Below, one piece after another: positions 1-7,471 of a stretch of DNA of 32,067 bases; position 1 is the first letter of the stretch, and every line of letters begins with the position of its first letter. The notes beneath the pieces are model-generated. The model was given only the letters and a program-made list of their open reading frames with translations, did no database searches and was not told the DNA's origin. The translations under genes and the position numbers were made by a program. Location of the stretch: the NCBI GenBank assembly GCA_030527685.1, contig JAUNAG010000013.1, positions 1 to 32,067 of the forward strand, written 5' to 3'. This DNA is from Lachnospiraceae bacterium (lineage in GTDB: Bacteria > Bacillota > Clostridia > Lachnospirales > Lachnospiraceae).

Positions 1-1058
1 AGACATTCCATACACTGATTGAAGGACAGAATATTTCTGATCAGATAGAAGGCAAGCGTAATAACCAGTGCCACCACAGAGCCGAAAACCAGTCCTGTTG
101 ATGCATTCGAATTCGCAAAGGCATCGATAAAACTCTTCCCCTCGAAGAAACCACCCGTATAAATCATACCGACAACGCAGCAGCCCACCAGTGAGATAAT
201 CGGCACCAGCATATCGATGACCTTGGCGGGCTTTCTGTTCAATGCCTGCTCCAAGTTTGCGTCACCTGCGCGGTCCTTCGTGGTGAACAGGTCATTTTTC
301 TTAATCGCATTGTTCTCATGAACTGCCATGGAACCGAAATCCACACGGAAGACGACCAGGCAGACCATCATGAGAATGGTGAAGATCGCATAATAGTTAT
401 ACGGAATAGTCTGAATAAACAGATGCATGCCGTTTTCCCCTTCAACGAAGCCGGACACGGCCGCTGCCCAGGAGGAAATCGGGGCGATAATACAGATCGG
501 TGCTGCCGTGGCATCAATCAGATAAGCCAGCTTTGCGCGGCTGATCTTATGCTGATCTGTTACAGGCCGCATAACGGAACCGACTGTCAGACAGTTGAAA
601 TAATCATCAATAAAGATCAGGCAGCCCAGAAGAATCGTGGCAAGCTGGGCACCGATGCGGCTTTTAATATGCTTTCCCGCCCAGCTGCCGAACGCAACGG
701 AGCCGCCTGCTCGATTCATCAGCTGCACCATCGCGCCGAGAATGACAAGGAAGCACAGGATACCTACATTCCAGGTATCCGACAGAACGGATATAACGCC
801 GTCTACCAGGACATGATTCATAGTTGCCTCAAAGTGATAGCCTGTATACAGCAGGGCCCCTGTCACTATACCGAAGAACAGTGAGCTGTAGACTTCCTTC
901 GTGATCAGCGCCAGTGCGATCGCTACAATCGGCGGCACAAGAGCCCAGAAGGACTGCTGCACCGTCTCCGGTGTTGTCAGAAACTTCGCGGCTATCAGAA
1001 AGATGATAACAATGGTCATGGCCGTAAGAGACGCGGCGCGGTTACTCTTTTCTTCCAT
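1..1058 (-). CDS. NhaC-family Na+/H+ antiporter, 3' end beyond the window
   Basis: Integral membrane secondary transporter of the NhaC/Na_H_antiporter family, which exchanges sodium or an organic acid for protons. About 352 residues are present, reading from ATG at 1056-1058 off the left edge. The start has a GGAGGG ribosome binding site just upstream. The N-terminus is MEEKSNRAASLT, followed by hydrophobic segments and a long hydrophilic loop containing TKDRAGDANLEQALNRK. The family signature is clear: an IDDYFNCLTVGSVMRP stretch, then KLAYLIDATAAPICI and PISSWAA, the intramembrane region associated with ion binding. An extended -10 element lies about 60 bases upstream. The exact substrate cannot be told from sequence; family members include Na+/H+, malate/lactate and other antiporters. 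The C-terminus is missing because the window ends. Confidence 0.88.
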   Translation of the reverse strand, partial: MEEKSNRAASLTAMTIVIIFLIAAKFLTTPETVQQSFWALVPPIVAIALALITKEVYSSLFFGIVTGALLYTGYHFEATMNHVLVDGVISVLSDTWNVGILCFLVILGAMVQLMNRAGGSVAFGSWAGKHIKSRIGAQLATILLGCLIFIDDYFNCLTVGSVMRPVTDQHKISRAKLAYLIDATAAPICIIAPISSWAAAVSGFVEGENGMHLFIQTIPYNYYAIFTILMMVCLVVFRVDFGSMAVHENNAIKKNDLFTTKDRAGDANLEQALNRKPAKVIDMLVPIISLVGCCVVGMIYTGGFFEGKSFIDAFANSNASTGLVFGSVVALVITLAFYLIRNILSFNQCMEC

Positions 1059-1117
1059 AATAAACTCCCTCCGTATGCTCGATGCTTTATAGCTTTACCA
1101 TGCTAATATTGTAAAGC

Positions 1118-1126
1118 ATTATAGCA
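1118..1126 (-). promoter_or_regulatory. Extended -10 promoter for the NhaC-family gene
   Basis: On the minus strand this reads TGCTATAAT, a perfect TATAAT with the TGn extension. There is no good -35 at 16-18 bases, which is tolerated with an extended -10. Between it and the ATG the leader holds a 7-base inverted repeat (GCTTTAC at 1092-1098 and GTAAAGC at 1111-1117) that could be an operator or small hairpin. Confidence 0.45.
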
Positions 1127-1284
1127 CGATCCGTCTTTTTATACGGATACTTATATCTTCTTTTCTTATTTTTCGGCATCTTGCATAAATCACAGATACA
1201 AAAATGCCCTGGCACATTCCGACATCAAGCACACTTGCAAAGCGACATCTTCATAATTGTGCGAGTGTATATCCTCGCGGAGCG

Positions 1285-1327
1285 TTTTTGGTTTAACAGG
1301 AACGAAGCTTCCTATTTAAACCAAAAA
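1285..1327. repeat. Second inverted repeat next to the terminator
   Basis: The arms at 1285-1296 and 1316-1327 pair perfectly over 12 bases, with an inner AGGAA/TTCCT pairing (1298-1302 with 1309-1313). The T-run of the neighbouring terminator forms one arm of this hairpin on the minus-strand transcript. It has no T-tract of its own, so it is not a second classical terminator. Confidence 0.55.
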
Positions 1328-1363
1328 CAGACAGGCACGAGTTTGTCTTTCGTGCCTGTCTGT
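1320..1363 (-). terminator. Intrinsic terminator of the flavoprotein operon
   Basis: A perfect 14-base-pair stem (1327-1340 with 1350-1363) encloses a 9-base loop. On the minus strand it is followed by TTTTTGG. It lies about 40 bases after the stop codon at 1401. Confidence 0.85.
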
Positions 1364-1400
1364 TCAGATCATTTATGATATTTCACATATTCTCTGCTTA

Positions 1401-2630
1401 TTACTGTGATCTCGCATTGTCAGAGACCTGAATATCAAGATGCAGCACCTCTGCCATATACTTCATTGCGCATCCGCTGAATGAAAGATGCGGATAACCC
1501 GGCTGTGCCTTGACCCACTTGAAGAAGTCCTTCATTACCTCTTCCTTGTTCAGCAGCTCATCACGGAACATACCGTTAAACTGCAGACCCGGATCAAGGA
1601 GCTCAGATGCCTGTGCCTGATAGCGATTCAGAGCCTCAAAGGAGAAGTCATTCTTTGCTGCGCAGTCTGCGATGACACCTGCTGCGACCTGGCCGCCGAT
1701 CATAGCGGACGGAATGCCGTATTCGAATGCGCACTCTGCTGCCGCAATGGCATCACCGATCAGGATGGCGCCCGGATAAACGCTCTGTGCCAGCTTTCTG
1801 GAACCCGGCAGTCTCCAGCCGCGGAACTTATCGATGAGGGTTGCATTTTTCAGACGTTCCTGTCCGAATTTCGTATTATTCTTCCAATATTCATAGAACT
1901 CCATGCTGGAAAGGCCTGTTGCGCGCAGTGCCTTCTCTGTGATGGTAAGTCCCAGAACAGCCTGCTTGCCTTCATAGTGAGGATTCAGCCAGGTTGTGCA
2001 AATCGGGCTCCAGGAATCAAGTCCCATCGGAACATAATACTCTTCAGCCTGATTCGGCTCCAGTCCCTCAACTCCGTCAACATAGGCACGGAAGCAGTAC
2101 ATCACCATGTCCGGATCATCATCGAATGCGCCGAGCTGGCGTGTAAGTTCACTGTGGGAACCGTTTGCAATGACAACAACATCTGCCTCAATATCCATCG
2201 GCTCATTGTGATACAGTCCGTGAACGCCCTTTACTACACCCTTCCGCATAATCAGGCTTGTCGCTTCATAGTTTTCCATAAAGTCAGCACCCTCGCGGAT
2301 TGCCGCTCTGCGAATCTGATCATCTGTGAAACGACGCGGAGCAATCATGAACGGATCTACGTCCAGGACAATGTAATCCTCGTCACGGTCAATCAGTCTC
2401 ATGGTCTGGATATTACATGCCTGCTGAGAATACATCTGCTCGAAGCAGCCCATATCCTTCAGGATCGGATATAAACTGGAAAGATAGACACCGCCGCAGA
2501 TCTTATCACGGGGCCATGTCTCTTTATCAACAAATAAAACATCCACTCCCTGTCTTGCAAGGTAAAATGCCGCCGTACTTCCGCCCGGGCCTGCGCCGAC
2601 AACAAGAGCGGTCCTTTTGATTTTTTCCAT
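1401..2630 (-). CDS. FAD-dependent oxidoreductase, geranylgeranyl reductase/FixC-like
   Basis: Flavoprotein of 409 residues in the geranylgeranyl-reductase/FixC superfamily, whose members reduce C=C bonds or pass electrons to quinone-like acceptors. The N-terminus ALVVGAGPGGSTAA is the FAD dinucleotide-binding loop; DKICGG, after the WPR, matches the family's PRxKxCGG motif; the second FAD-binding motif appears as GDAIAAAECAFEYGIPSAM. There is no Fe-S cluster motif and no membrane segment. I place the start at 2630 because an AGGAGG site sits 8 bases upstream. An upstream ATG at 2768 in the same frame would run antisense to nothing but would overlap the ferredoxin-coding stretch in another frame, so it is rejected. 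It follows the GltD-like gene by 34 bases and is probably its electron-transfer partner. The substrate is unknown. Confidence 0.85.
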   Translation of the reverse strand: MEKIKRTALVVGAGPGGSTAAFYLARQGVDVLFVDKETWPRDKICGGVYLSSLYPILKDMGCFEQMYSQQACNIQTMRLIDRDEDYIVLDVDPFMIAPRRFTDDQIRRAAIREGADFMENYEATSLIMRKGVVKGVHGLYHNEPMDIEADVVVIANGSHSELTRQLGAFDDDPDMVMYCFRAYVDGVEGLEPNQAEEYYVPMGLDSWSPICTTWLNPHYEGKQAVLGLTITEKALRATGLSSMEFYEYWKNNTKFGQERLKNATLIDKFRGWRLPGSRKLAQSVYPGAILIGDAIAAAECAFEYGIPSAMIGGQVAAGVIADCAAKNDFSFEALNRYQAQASELLDPGLQFNGMFRDELLNKEEVMKDFFKWVKAQPGYPHLSFSGCAMKYMAEVLHLDIQVSDNARSQ

Positions 2631-2664
2631 ATCTTCTGCCTCCTCTTCTTTGTCCAGCTTCAAT

Positions 2665-2793
2665 TTATTTCTTAACCATCGTGATGACATCACCGGCCGG
2701 GCAAAGCGTCTGGCAGACGCCGCAGCCGATACACTTGGATGCATCAACCGACTCGTAACCGCAGGCAAGGCATCTCAGTGCTTCCTGCTCAAA
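2665..2793 (-). pseudogene. Ferredoxin-type C-terminal extension beyond the UAG, same frame
   Basis: Directly after the TAG of the GltD-like gene the same reading frame stays open for 42 codons to a TAA at 2665-2667. It encodes two CxxC-type cysteines (RCLACG), then KCIGCGVCQTLCP, a classical C-x2-C-x2-C-x3-C 4Fe-4S motif, and a short tail ending VITMVKK. Related flavoproteins carry this kind of Cys-rich tail fused to the FAD domain. There is no in-frame start codon or ribosome binding site after the TAG that would let it be made alone. It is therefore either a disabled C-terminus (one CAG to TAG change) or is made by reading through UAG. What is seen is frame continuity and motif; readthrough is inference. 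Confidence 0.75.
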
Positions 2794-4356
2794 CTATTTT
2801 TCTTTATAAGTAAACTCAACTTCATCGAAATTGCGGATGCGCTGATCTGCATCAGCCATCGGACGCTCATGACGCTGTGTCTTTCTGCGGTTGCACGGGA
2901 AGATCTTCTCATCCCTCGGTGCCATTCCGATCGAATGCTCTGTCACCGCTTTGCGTACTGTGCGCTGCTGAATAGCAGAATCCGCTGCGAATGCAGCCCT
3001 GCGTCCGCTTGCAAGTGCATCGATGACTGAGCACGGGCCGCCTGCAATATCTCCGGCATAGAATACAGTTTCCTGATCTGCCGGCGGATAAATGTTGTCT
3101 GCATACTGTCCGATTGCAACGATGCAGAACTGTGTCGGAATATGAACAACCTGGTTTTCATCAGTCTCAAAATGAATCTTTCCTGCCTCATCCTTTTCGA
3201 AGGATGTGACCTTCATGAAATCGATGCCTTCCAGAGTATTGACTCTGCCGGTATATGCCTTGGGGCTGTAGCCTTCCATAAAGACAACGCCTTCTTCAGC
3301 TGCTTCTTCCTTTTCCCACTTATGGGCCGGAACATATTCGCCTTCTTCGACGCATACGACAGTAACCTTGGAAGCGCCCATACGAAGAGCAGCTCTTGCT
3401 GTATCCATCGCAACCGAACCGCCGCCGATGACAACGCCTTCTTTACCTTCCACAACAAAGTTCTGGTGAGGCATACGCATTGTGGCCTGATCGTTGTTCA
3501 TGAAATCCATGAACTGAATTGCAGTATAAACGGCATCGTAATTCCACTTCTTAACCCATGTAATTTCCTTGCCGTGAGGAGTTCCTGCTGCAACGATGAC
3601 TGCGTCATATTCATCTTTCAGCTCTTCAATCTGCTTCTTGCCGAGGCGGGAAGCACAGCGGATCTTCAGACCTGCCTGCTGAAGCTTCTCGATATCCTTC
3701 TTTACGGCACTGCGATCAAGTCTGAATTCCGGAATTCCGCGAACCAGCATGCCACCCGGTTCCGTATTTCCTTCAAATACAGTGACATCATATCCCATCA
3801 TGGACAGGAAATGTCCGGCGGAAAGGCCTGCCGGGCCTGCACCGATGACGGCAATCTTCTCATCATAGATATGCGGATAAGCCGGAAGCTTATAGTCAAC
3901 ATTCTCTCCGAGGAATCTCTTGATTCCGCGGATTGCCATCGGATCATCTACGAGAACACCGCGCTTACAGACCTGTTCACACGGATGATGGCAAATGTGT
4001 GAGCAGACGGAAGGAAGCGGATTCTTTTCCCAGATCAGCTTATAAGCTTCTTCTCTCTTACCGTTCCGTGCAAGACCGATATAGCCCTGCGGACTGATTC
4101 CGAGAGGACAGGCTGTTGTGCATGACTGCTTTGTGCAGAACGCATCAATATCGTCCAGACGCATAACCGGCTGTTCCGTACACTCCGGACATACGCGGCA
4201 GATCTGACGCTGCAGTTCAACAATTGCCTCCGTCGGGCAGTTCTCTCTGCAGGTTCCGCAGTTAACGCATTTCTTCGAGTTGATGTGGGCGACATAATCG
4301 CGCAGAGGCACAGCTGCTACGGGCTGTGTGTCCACATTGCCTTTGTTGCTATTCAT
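2794..4356 (-). CDS. GltD-like NAD(P)-dependent iron-sulfur flavoprotein, ending at an in-frame UAG
   Basis: Soluble oxidoreductase of 520 residues related to the glutamate synthase small subunit and other NAD(P)H:acceptor flavoproteins. In order: a 4Fe-4S motif C30-x2-C33-x2-C36-x3-C40; more cysteines at 53, 56, 59, 74, 79 and 83; the GltD-type cluster region C118/C122/C126/C130; the FAD loop AVIGAGPAGLSAG near 169-181; the NAD(P) loop GVVIGGGSVAMDTA; and the C-terminal FAD motif YAGDIAGG. Known relatives use NAD(P)H to reduce flavin and Fe-S clusters and then a partner. No glutamate synthase large subunit is nearby, so glutamate synthesis is unlikely. The frame stops at TAG (2794-2796), but without it would continue into a ferredoxin domain (see 2665-2793). 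It has its own promoter and a downstream FixC-like partner. Confidence 0.88.
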   Translation of the reverse strand: MNSNKGNVDTQPVAAVPLRDYVAHINSKKCVNCGTCRENCPTEAIVELQRQICRVCPECTEQPVMRLDDIDAFCTKQSCTTACPLGISPQGYIGLARNGKREEAYKLIWEKNPLPSVCSHICHHPCEQVCKRGVLVDDPMAIRGIKRFLGENVDYKLPAYPHIYDEKIAVIGAGPAGLSAGHFLSMMGYDVTVFEGNTEPGGMLVRGIPEFRLDRSAVKKDIEKLQQAGLKIRCASRLGKKQIEELKDEYDAVIVAAGTPHGKEITWVKKWNYDAVYTAIQFMDFMNNDQATMRMPHQNFVVEGKEGVVIGGGSVAMDTARAALRMGASKVTVVCVEEGEYVPAHKWEKEEAAEEGVVFMEGYSPKAYTGRVNTLEGIDFMKVTSFEKDEAGKIHFETDENQVVHIPTQFCIVAIGQYADNIYPPADQETVFYAGDIAGGPCSVIDALASGRRAAFAADSAIQQRTVRKAVTEHSIGMAPRDEKIFPCNRRKTQRHERPMADADQRIRNFDEVEFTYKEK

Positions 4357-4475
4357 GCTTTAACCTCCTTCATATGTACCCGCTTTCAGGCGGGGAGTGA
4401 TTGAAATAAATACTGACTGCAGCATAGAAGACTGCATTCACATATCCCAAACGTATACGCTTACCCTATACTTGG

Positions 4476-4504
4476 ATTCTATGCGCGTATATATTTATAG
4501 TCAA
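4476..4504 (-). promoter_or_regulatory. Sigma-70 promoter of the flavoprotein operon
   Basis: On the minus strand, TTGACT (4499-4504) and TAGAAT (4476-4481) are separated by exactly 17 bases. Transcription would begin near 4469, giving a leader of about 110 bases. An inverted repeat TATACGC/GCGTATA flanks the -10, and a CGTATACG palindrome lies at 4452-4459; either could bind the TetR-type protein encoded upstream. Confidence 0.65.
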
Positions 4505-4522
4505 GAGATTTTGTGCGTTTTC

Positions 4523-4536
4523 ATGATAATTATCAT
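4523..4536. promoter_or_regulatory. 14-base palindrome upstream of the operon promoter, Fur-box-like
   Basis: ATGATAATTATCAT is a perfect palindrome about 19 bases upstream of the -35. Its TGATAA/TTATCA half sites resemble Fur-type operators, although the single central base of the 7-1-7 consensus is absent. It could equally be the operator of the adjacent TetR regulator. Confidence 0.4.
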
Positions 4537-4625
4537 TTTTTATACCATTCCATCGTGTATATTGCATATATAATTCATGTAACAGAGTTTTTTGCATCAT
4601 GATCAATCCGGAATAATTTGGGGCA

Positions 4626-4667
4626 CAAAAAATGCACCTGCACACCAGACGGTATGCAGGCGCATTT
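4626..4667 (-). terminator. Intrinsic terminator of the TetR-family gene
   Basis: On the minus strand a 13-base stem with one mismatch (4630-4642 with 4655-4667) and a 12-base loop is followed by TTTTTT. It lies about 40 bases after the stop at 4708, separating the regulator from the flavoprotein operon. Confidence 0.8.
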
Positions 4668-4707
4668 CCCCGAAAATCACGATATTTACCTGTCCTGTGT
4701 CTTTTTC

Positions 4708-5367
4708 TCAGCTTTCCATCCAGCAAAGTTCTCTTTTGCAGTATCTGATAAAATCCTCCGCATCAAGCTGAGTAAGACTTCTGTTCGTTTCCGCACAGAT
4801 CTTCTCAATTGTCCCGGATGACTCTCTTAGATAGCCGAGAATCGACCGGATATGGTTCTCACAGATCTGAATATAGTCAAGACCAAGCTCATTCCGTCTT
4901 ATATACAGATGCATAGAACCTGCCATTGAGAAGGAAATGGCGGCCCGCACCTTCAGATAGCTGTATTTCCGGCTCCCCGAAAAGTCCCAGAGCCATGCAG
5001 TGATTGATTCGATCCAGATGTCCAGCAGCTCCGGAGAAGACACCGAAACTGTAATAAACTGCTCCAGAGTTTTGTCTGTAGACACGCCCGCAAAAAAGAG
5101 CGTATTGTAACAGCTGATCTTTTCAAACGGGTCCGCTGACAGCGTATGAAAATGCTCCATATAGGAATAGGAATTACGCAGAATATCACTGATCAGTTCT
5201 TTTATCAGATCGCTCTTCTTCCGGTAATAACTCTGCAAAAGGCTTTTACTGATATCTGCCTCTCCGGCAATCATACTCAGTGAAGTCGCTTCATATCCGA
5301 ATTCAGCAAACAGATGATAAGCCGCATGCAGTATATCCGTTCTTTTCTGAAGGTTTTTTGCAGCCAT
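4708..5367 (-). CDS. TetR/AcrR-family transcriptional regulator
   Basis: DNA-binding repressor-type protein of 219 residues. The N-terminal TetR domain is clear: RTDILHAAYHLFAEFGYEA, then the helix-turn-helix around residues 27-50 with TSLSMIAGEADISKSLLQ and YYRKKSDLI. The rest is a helical ligand-binding domain with no recognisable ligand class. The ATG at 5365-5367 has an AAAGGA site 8-10 bases upstream. It is transcribed alone, between serC and the flavoprotein operon, with its own terminator. Its position beside palindromes upstream of the redox operon suggests it controls that operon, but this is inference. Confidence 0.88.
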   Translation of the reverse strand: MAAKNLQKRTDILHAAYHLFAEFGYEATSLSMIAGEADISKSLLQSYYRKKSDLIKELISDILRNSYSYMEHFHTLSADPFEKISCYNTLFFAGVSTDKTLEQFITVSVSSPELLDIWIESITAWLWDFSGSRKYSYLKVRAAISFSMAGSMHLYIRRNELGLDYIQICENHIRSILGYLRESSGTIEKICAETNRSLTQLDAEDFIRYCKRELCWMES

Positions 5368-5451
5368 ATGCTGGTCCTTTCATCCTTTCTTTATTCGAGG
5401 CAGGACTTCTGTCATCAGGAAAATTCTCCTTTATTTTTAGAAACCGGATTT

Positions 5452-5460
5452 ATCATAGCA
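5452..5460 (-). promoter_or_regulatory. Extended -10 promoter of the TetR-family gene
   Basis: The minus strand reads TGCTATGAT, an extended -10. TTCGAT lies 17 bases upstream as a weak -35. The same GTGCTATGAT string occurs upstream of serC. Confidence 0.4.
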
Positions 5461-5484
5461 CAGATAACAGTCAAATCGAAAGTC

Positions 5485-5525
5485 AAAAAAACTCCCGGCG
5501 CATCCTTACGGATACAGCCGGGAGC
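5485..5525 (-). terminator. Intrinsic terminator of serC
   Basis: On the minus strand CTCCCGGC pairs with GCCGGGAG (5492-5499 with 5517-5524), with an inner ATCC/GGAT pairing, and is followed by a run of seven T. It lies about 50 bases after the serC stop. Confidence 0.85.
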
Positions 5526-5572
5526 TGCTGATTCGCTGTTTCGTTGTGCTCTATTCAGTCAAACCGCCTTAA

Positions 5573-6661
5573 TCAGTGAGCAGCTGCGAAATCTCTCATG
5601 TACTCAACGAGAGCTTCTACGCCTTCCTTCGGCATAGCATTGTAGATCGATGCGCGCATACCGCCGACCAGTCTGTGGCCCTTCAGGTTGGAGAAGCCGC
5701 GTGCTGCCTGGCCTGCAACAAATTCCTTATCCAGTTCATCGCTCTCTGTTCTGAAGGTGACGTTCATCAGAGAACGGTCTGCCGGATTGACAGTTGTCTT
5801 GAAGAAGTCCTGAGAATCAAGATAATCATAGAGAATCTTTGCCTTCTCTTCGTTGCGCTTCTTCATGACCTCAAGGCCGCCCTGCTCCTTCAGATAATCT
5901 GTAACGAGCTTCACAACATAGATCGGGAAGCACGGCGGAGTATTGAGCATGGAGTTCTTCTCTGCCTCTGTCTTGAAGTTCCAGATCTTCGGTGTAATCG
6001 GCATAACATCGCCGAGAAGGTCTTCACGAATGATTGCAAGTGTGACACCTGCCGGTGCAAGGTTCTTCTGAACGCCTGCGTAGATGATGCCGTACTTTGA
6101 TACGTCTACCGGCTCGGACATGATGCTGGATGACATATCAGCAACCAGCGGAACATTGCCTGTTTCCGGAATATAGCCGAACTTTGTACCGAAGATGGTA
6201 TTGTTCCAGCAGCAGTGGACATAGTCTGCATCCGGGTTCAGTGTCAGCTCATCCTGTGTCGGAATATGATTGAAGTTATCTGCCTCTGAGGAACCTGCAA
6301 GTCTTGCATCCTTCAGATACTTCTTTGCTTCTTTATAAGCGCCGCCGGAGAAGTTGCCGCTGACAATATAGTCTGCAGAACCGGTCTTCACACCAAGGTT
6401 CATCGGAAGTGCTGCGAACATGCCGGTTGCGCCGCCGTGTAAGAAGAGCACCTTGTAATTGTCCGGAACATTCAGGACATCCTTCACGTTCTGTACAGCA
6501 GCATTGATGATGTTGTCATACACTTTGGAGCGATGACTCATCTCCAGAACAGACATTCCGGATCCCTCGCAGTTAAGCATTTCGTCTCTGATCTTCAGAA
6601 GCACCGGCTCCGGAAGAATAGACGGGCCTGCCGAAAAGTTATAAATTCTGCCTTCAATCAT
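5573..6661 (-). CDS. serC: Phosphoserine aminotransferase
   Basis: PLP-dependent enzyme of 362 residues that converts 3-phosphohydroxypyruvate and glutamate to phosphoserine in serine synthesis. The N-terminal IYNFSAGPSILP is diagnostic of SerC, as are HGGATGMFAA, VADMSSSIMS and YAGVQKNLAPAG, where the lysine binds PLP. The length matches the family (about 360). I chose ATG at 6661 because AAGGAGG sits 8 bases upstream; an in-frame ATG nine codons earlier has no such site. The gene is monocistronic with its own promoter and terminator; serA is not adjacent as it is in many Clostridia. Confidence 0.95.
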   Translation of the reverse strand: MIEGRIYNFSAGPSILPEPVLLKIRDEMLNCEGSGMSVLEMSHRSKVYDNIINAAVQNVKDVLNVPDNYKVLFLHGGATGMFAALPMNLGVKTGSADYIVSGNFSGGAYKEAKKYLKDARLAGSSEADNFNHIPTQDELTLNPDADYVHCCWNNTIFGTKFGYIPETGNVPLVADMSSSIMSEPVDVSKYGIIYAGVQKNLAPAGVTLAIIREDLLGDVMPITPKIWNFKTEAEKNSMLNTPPCFPIYVVKLVTDYLKEQGGLEVMKKRNEEKAKILYDYLDSQDFFKTTVNPADRSLMNVTFRTESDELDKEFVAGQAARGFSNLKGHRLVGGMRASIYNAMPKEGVEALVEYMRDFAAAH

Positions 6662-6707
6662 GATACTCTCCTCCTTATCATAATACATTTAAACAAAAGA
6701 ACCAAAA

Positions 6708-6747
6708 ATTATAGTAGATTGCCTAAATATTTGTCATTATCATAGCA
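6708..6747 (-). promoter_or_regulatory. Two candidate serC promoters
   Basis: Promoter one on the minus strand has ATGACA (6732-6737), an 18-base spacer and TATAAT (6708-6713), which is close to consensus. An upstream extended -10, TGCTATGAT, lies at 6739-6747 with a poor -35. The first is the better candidate. Confidence 0.6.
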
Positions 6748-6787
6748 CTGCTATTGACAGAATGCAATCCTCTATCCTGTGAATATA

Positions 6788-6840
6788 ACAAAAACTCCCG
6801 GATTATCAGTCTTCTTGCAGCAAATCGGCGTGATCCGGGA
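6788..6840 (-). terminator. Terminator overlapping the end of the 211-residue gene
   Basis: TCCCGGAT (6796-6803) pairs with ATCCGGGA (6833-6840), and on the minus strand the stem is followed by GTTTTTG. The upstream arm lies within the last codons of the coding sequence and the stop codon (TGA followed by TAA) lies in the loop. The loop is long, about 29 bases. Confidence 0.65.
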
Positions 6841-7441
6841 ACATGCCGCACCATGCATCCGTAAGCGCATTCTTAAGCAGCTTACACTCCTCCTGCATCT
6901 GATAAAGCTCCGGAACATAGACTGCCACTGTGCGGAATTCACCCGCAATCTTCGCGACAAGTCTCTCATCCGACATCTTGCTGAAGCCCAGAATCAGTGA
7001 GCCGTACTGCTTATCCTCCTGGCAGAGTGCAATGTACAGCATACCCAGATGCTGCAGCTCCTGCGCCATCAGATTCCGCTCGCTCTGATTCTGCAGATCA
7101 AAGTAACCGATCTGATCCAGTACCTTTCTGAGTCGCTTCGGGTTCGGATTCTTTCTGAAGAAGCCGCCCCTGTTCTCATAGAGATAACGCATCTCGATCC
7201 AGAGTTTAATAAAGTTATCCAGCTTCTTCTTTCCGTCTGCCGCATCCGGATAGCGGACTGCGAACAGTTTTCTCCGGAAAATGTTGTCCTCTTCGGTCAG
7301 GTGCAGTCTGTCCGCCTCATCCAGCATAGCCAGACGCTTCTCCGGCTCGCGCTCTCTGTAATAGCAGTCCGGCCAGTTCAGCATCTTCTGCCGGATTTCA
7401 TCCATCGGATCCGCCTTCGGCGGTGCTGTTTTGAATTCCAT
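6806..7441 (-). CDS. Uncharacterised 211-residue protein downstream of ppk
   Basis: I do not recognise this protein. It is charged, apparently mostly helical, with no signal peptide, membrane segment or metal-binding motif. Features visible are an N-terminal proline-containing tail, a WPDCYYREREPEKRLAMLDEAD stretch, a basic GGFFRKNPNPKRLRK segment in the middle, and an acidic end (LLQED). It starts 30 bases after the ppk stop, shares its direction and ends in the terminator, so it is the last gene of the chorismate mutase-ppx-ppk operon. A role tied to polyphosphate is possible only by position. The coding quality and codon use match its neighbours, so the reading frame is likely real. Confidence 0.75.
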   Translation of the reverse strand: MEFKTAPPKADPMDEIRQKMLNWPDCYYREREPEKRLAMLDEADRLHLTEEDNIFRRKLFAVRYPDAADGKKKLDNFIKLWIEMRYLYENRGGFFRKNPNPKRLRKVLDQIGYFDLQNQSERNLMAQELQHLGMLYIALCQEDKQYGSLILGFSKMSDERLVAKIAGEFRTVAVYVPELYQMQEECKLLKNALTDAWCGMFPDHADLLQED

Positions 7442-7471
7442 CTTTCGATCACTTCTCCTTGCCGGGGACGA

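Larger units (their letters stand above)
1059..1400. other. Intergenic region between the antiporter and the flavoprotein operon
   Basis: This 342-base gap has no convincing gene. It carries the antiporter promoter and leader repeat at its left end and two adjacent hairpins at 1285-1363. The right-hand hairpin is the terminator of the minus-strand flavoprotein operon. The stretch 1130-1280 is AT-rich and otherwise featureless to me. A 65-residue plus-strand frame here has no ribosome binding site and runs through the terminator, so I do not call it. Confidence 0.6.

Noticed and set aside
318-884. A 188-residue plus-strand frame inside the antiporter region
   Set aside because: The minus strand carries clear NhaC-family membrane motifs over the same bases; the plus frame is a shadow.
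2631-2768. Upstream extension of the FixC-like protein to an ATG at 2768
   Set aside because: The added residues overlap the ferredoxin-coding frame, lack family similarity, and the AGGAGG-linked ATG at 2630 begins right at the FAD motif.
3142-4002. A 286-residue plus-strand frame across the GltD-like gene
   Set aside because: Shadow of a gene with FAD, NAD(P) and Fe-S motifs on the other strand.
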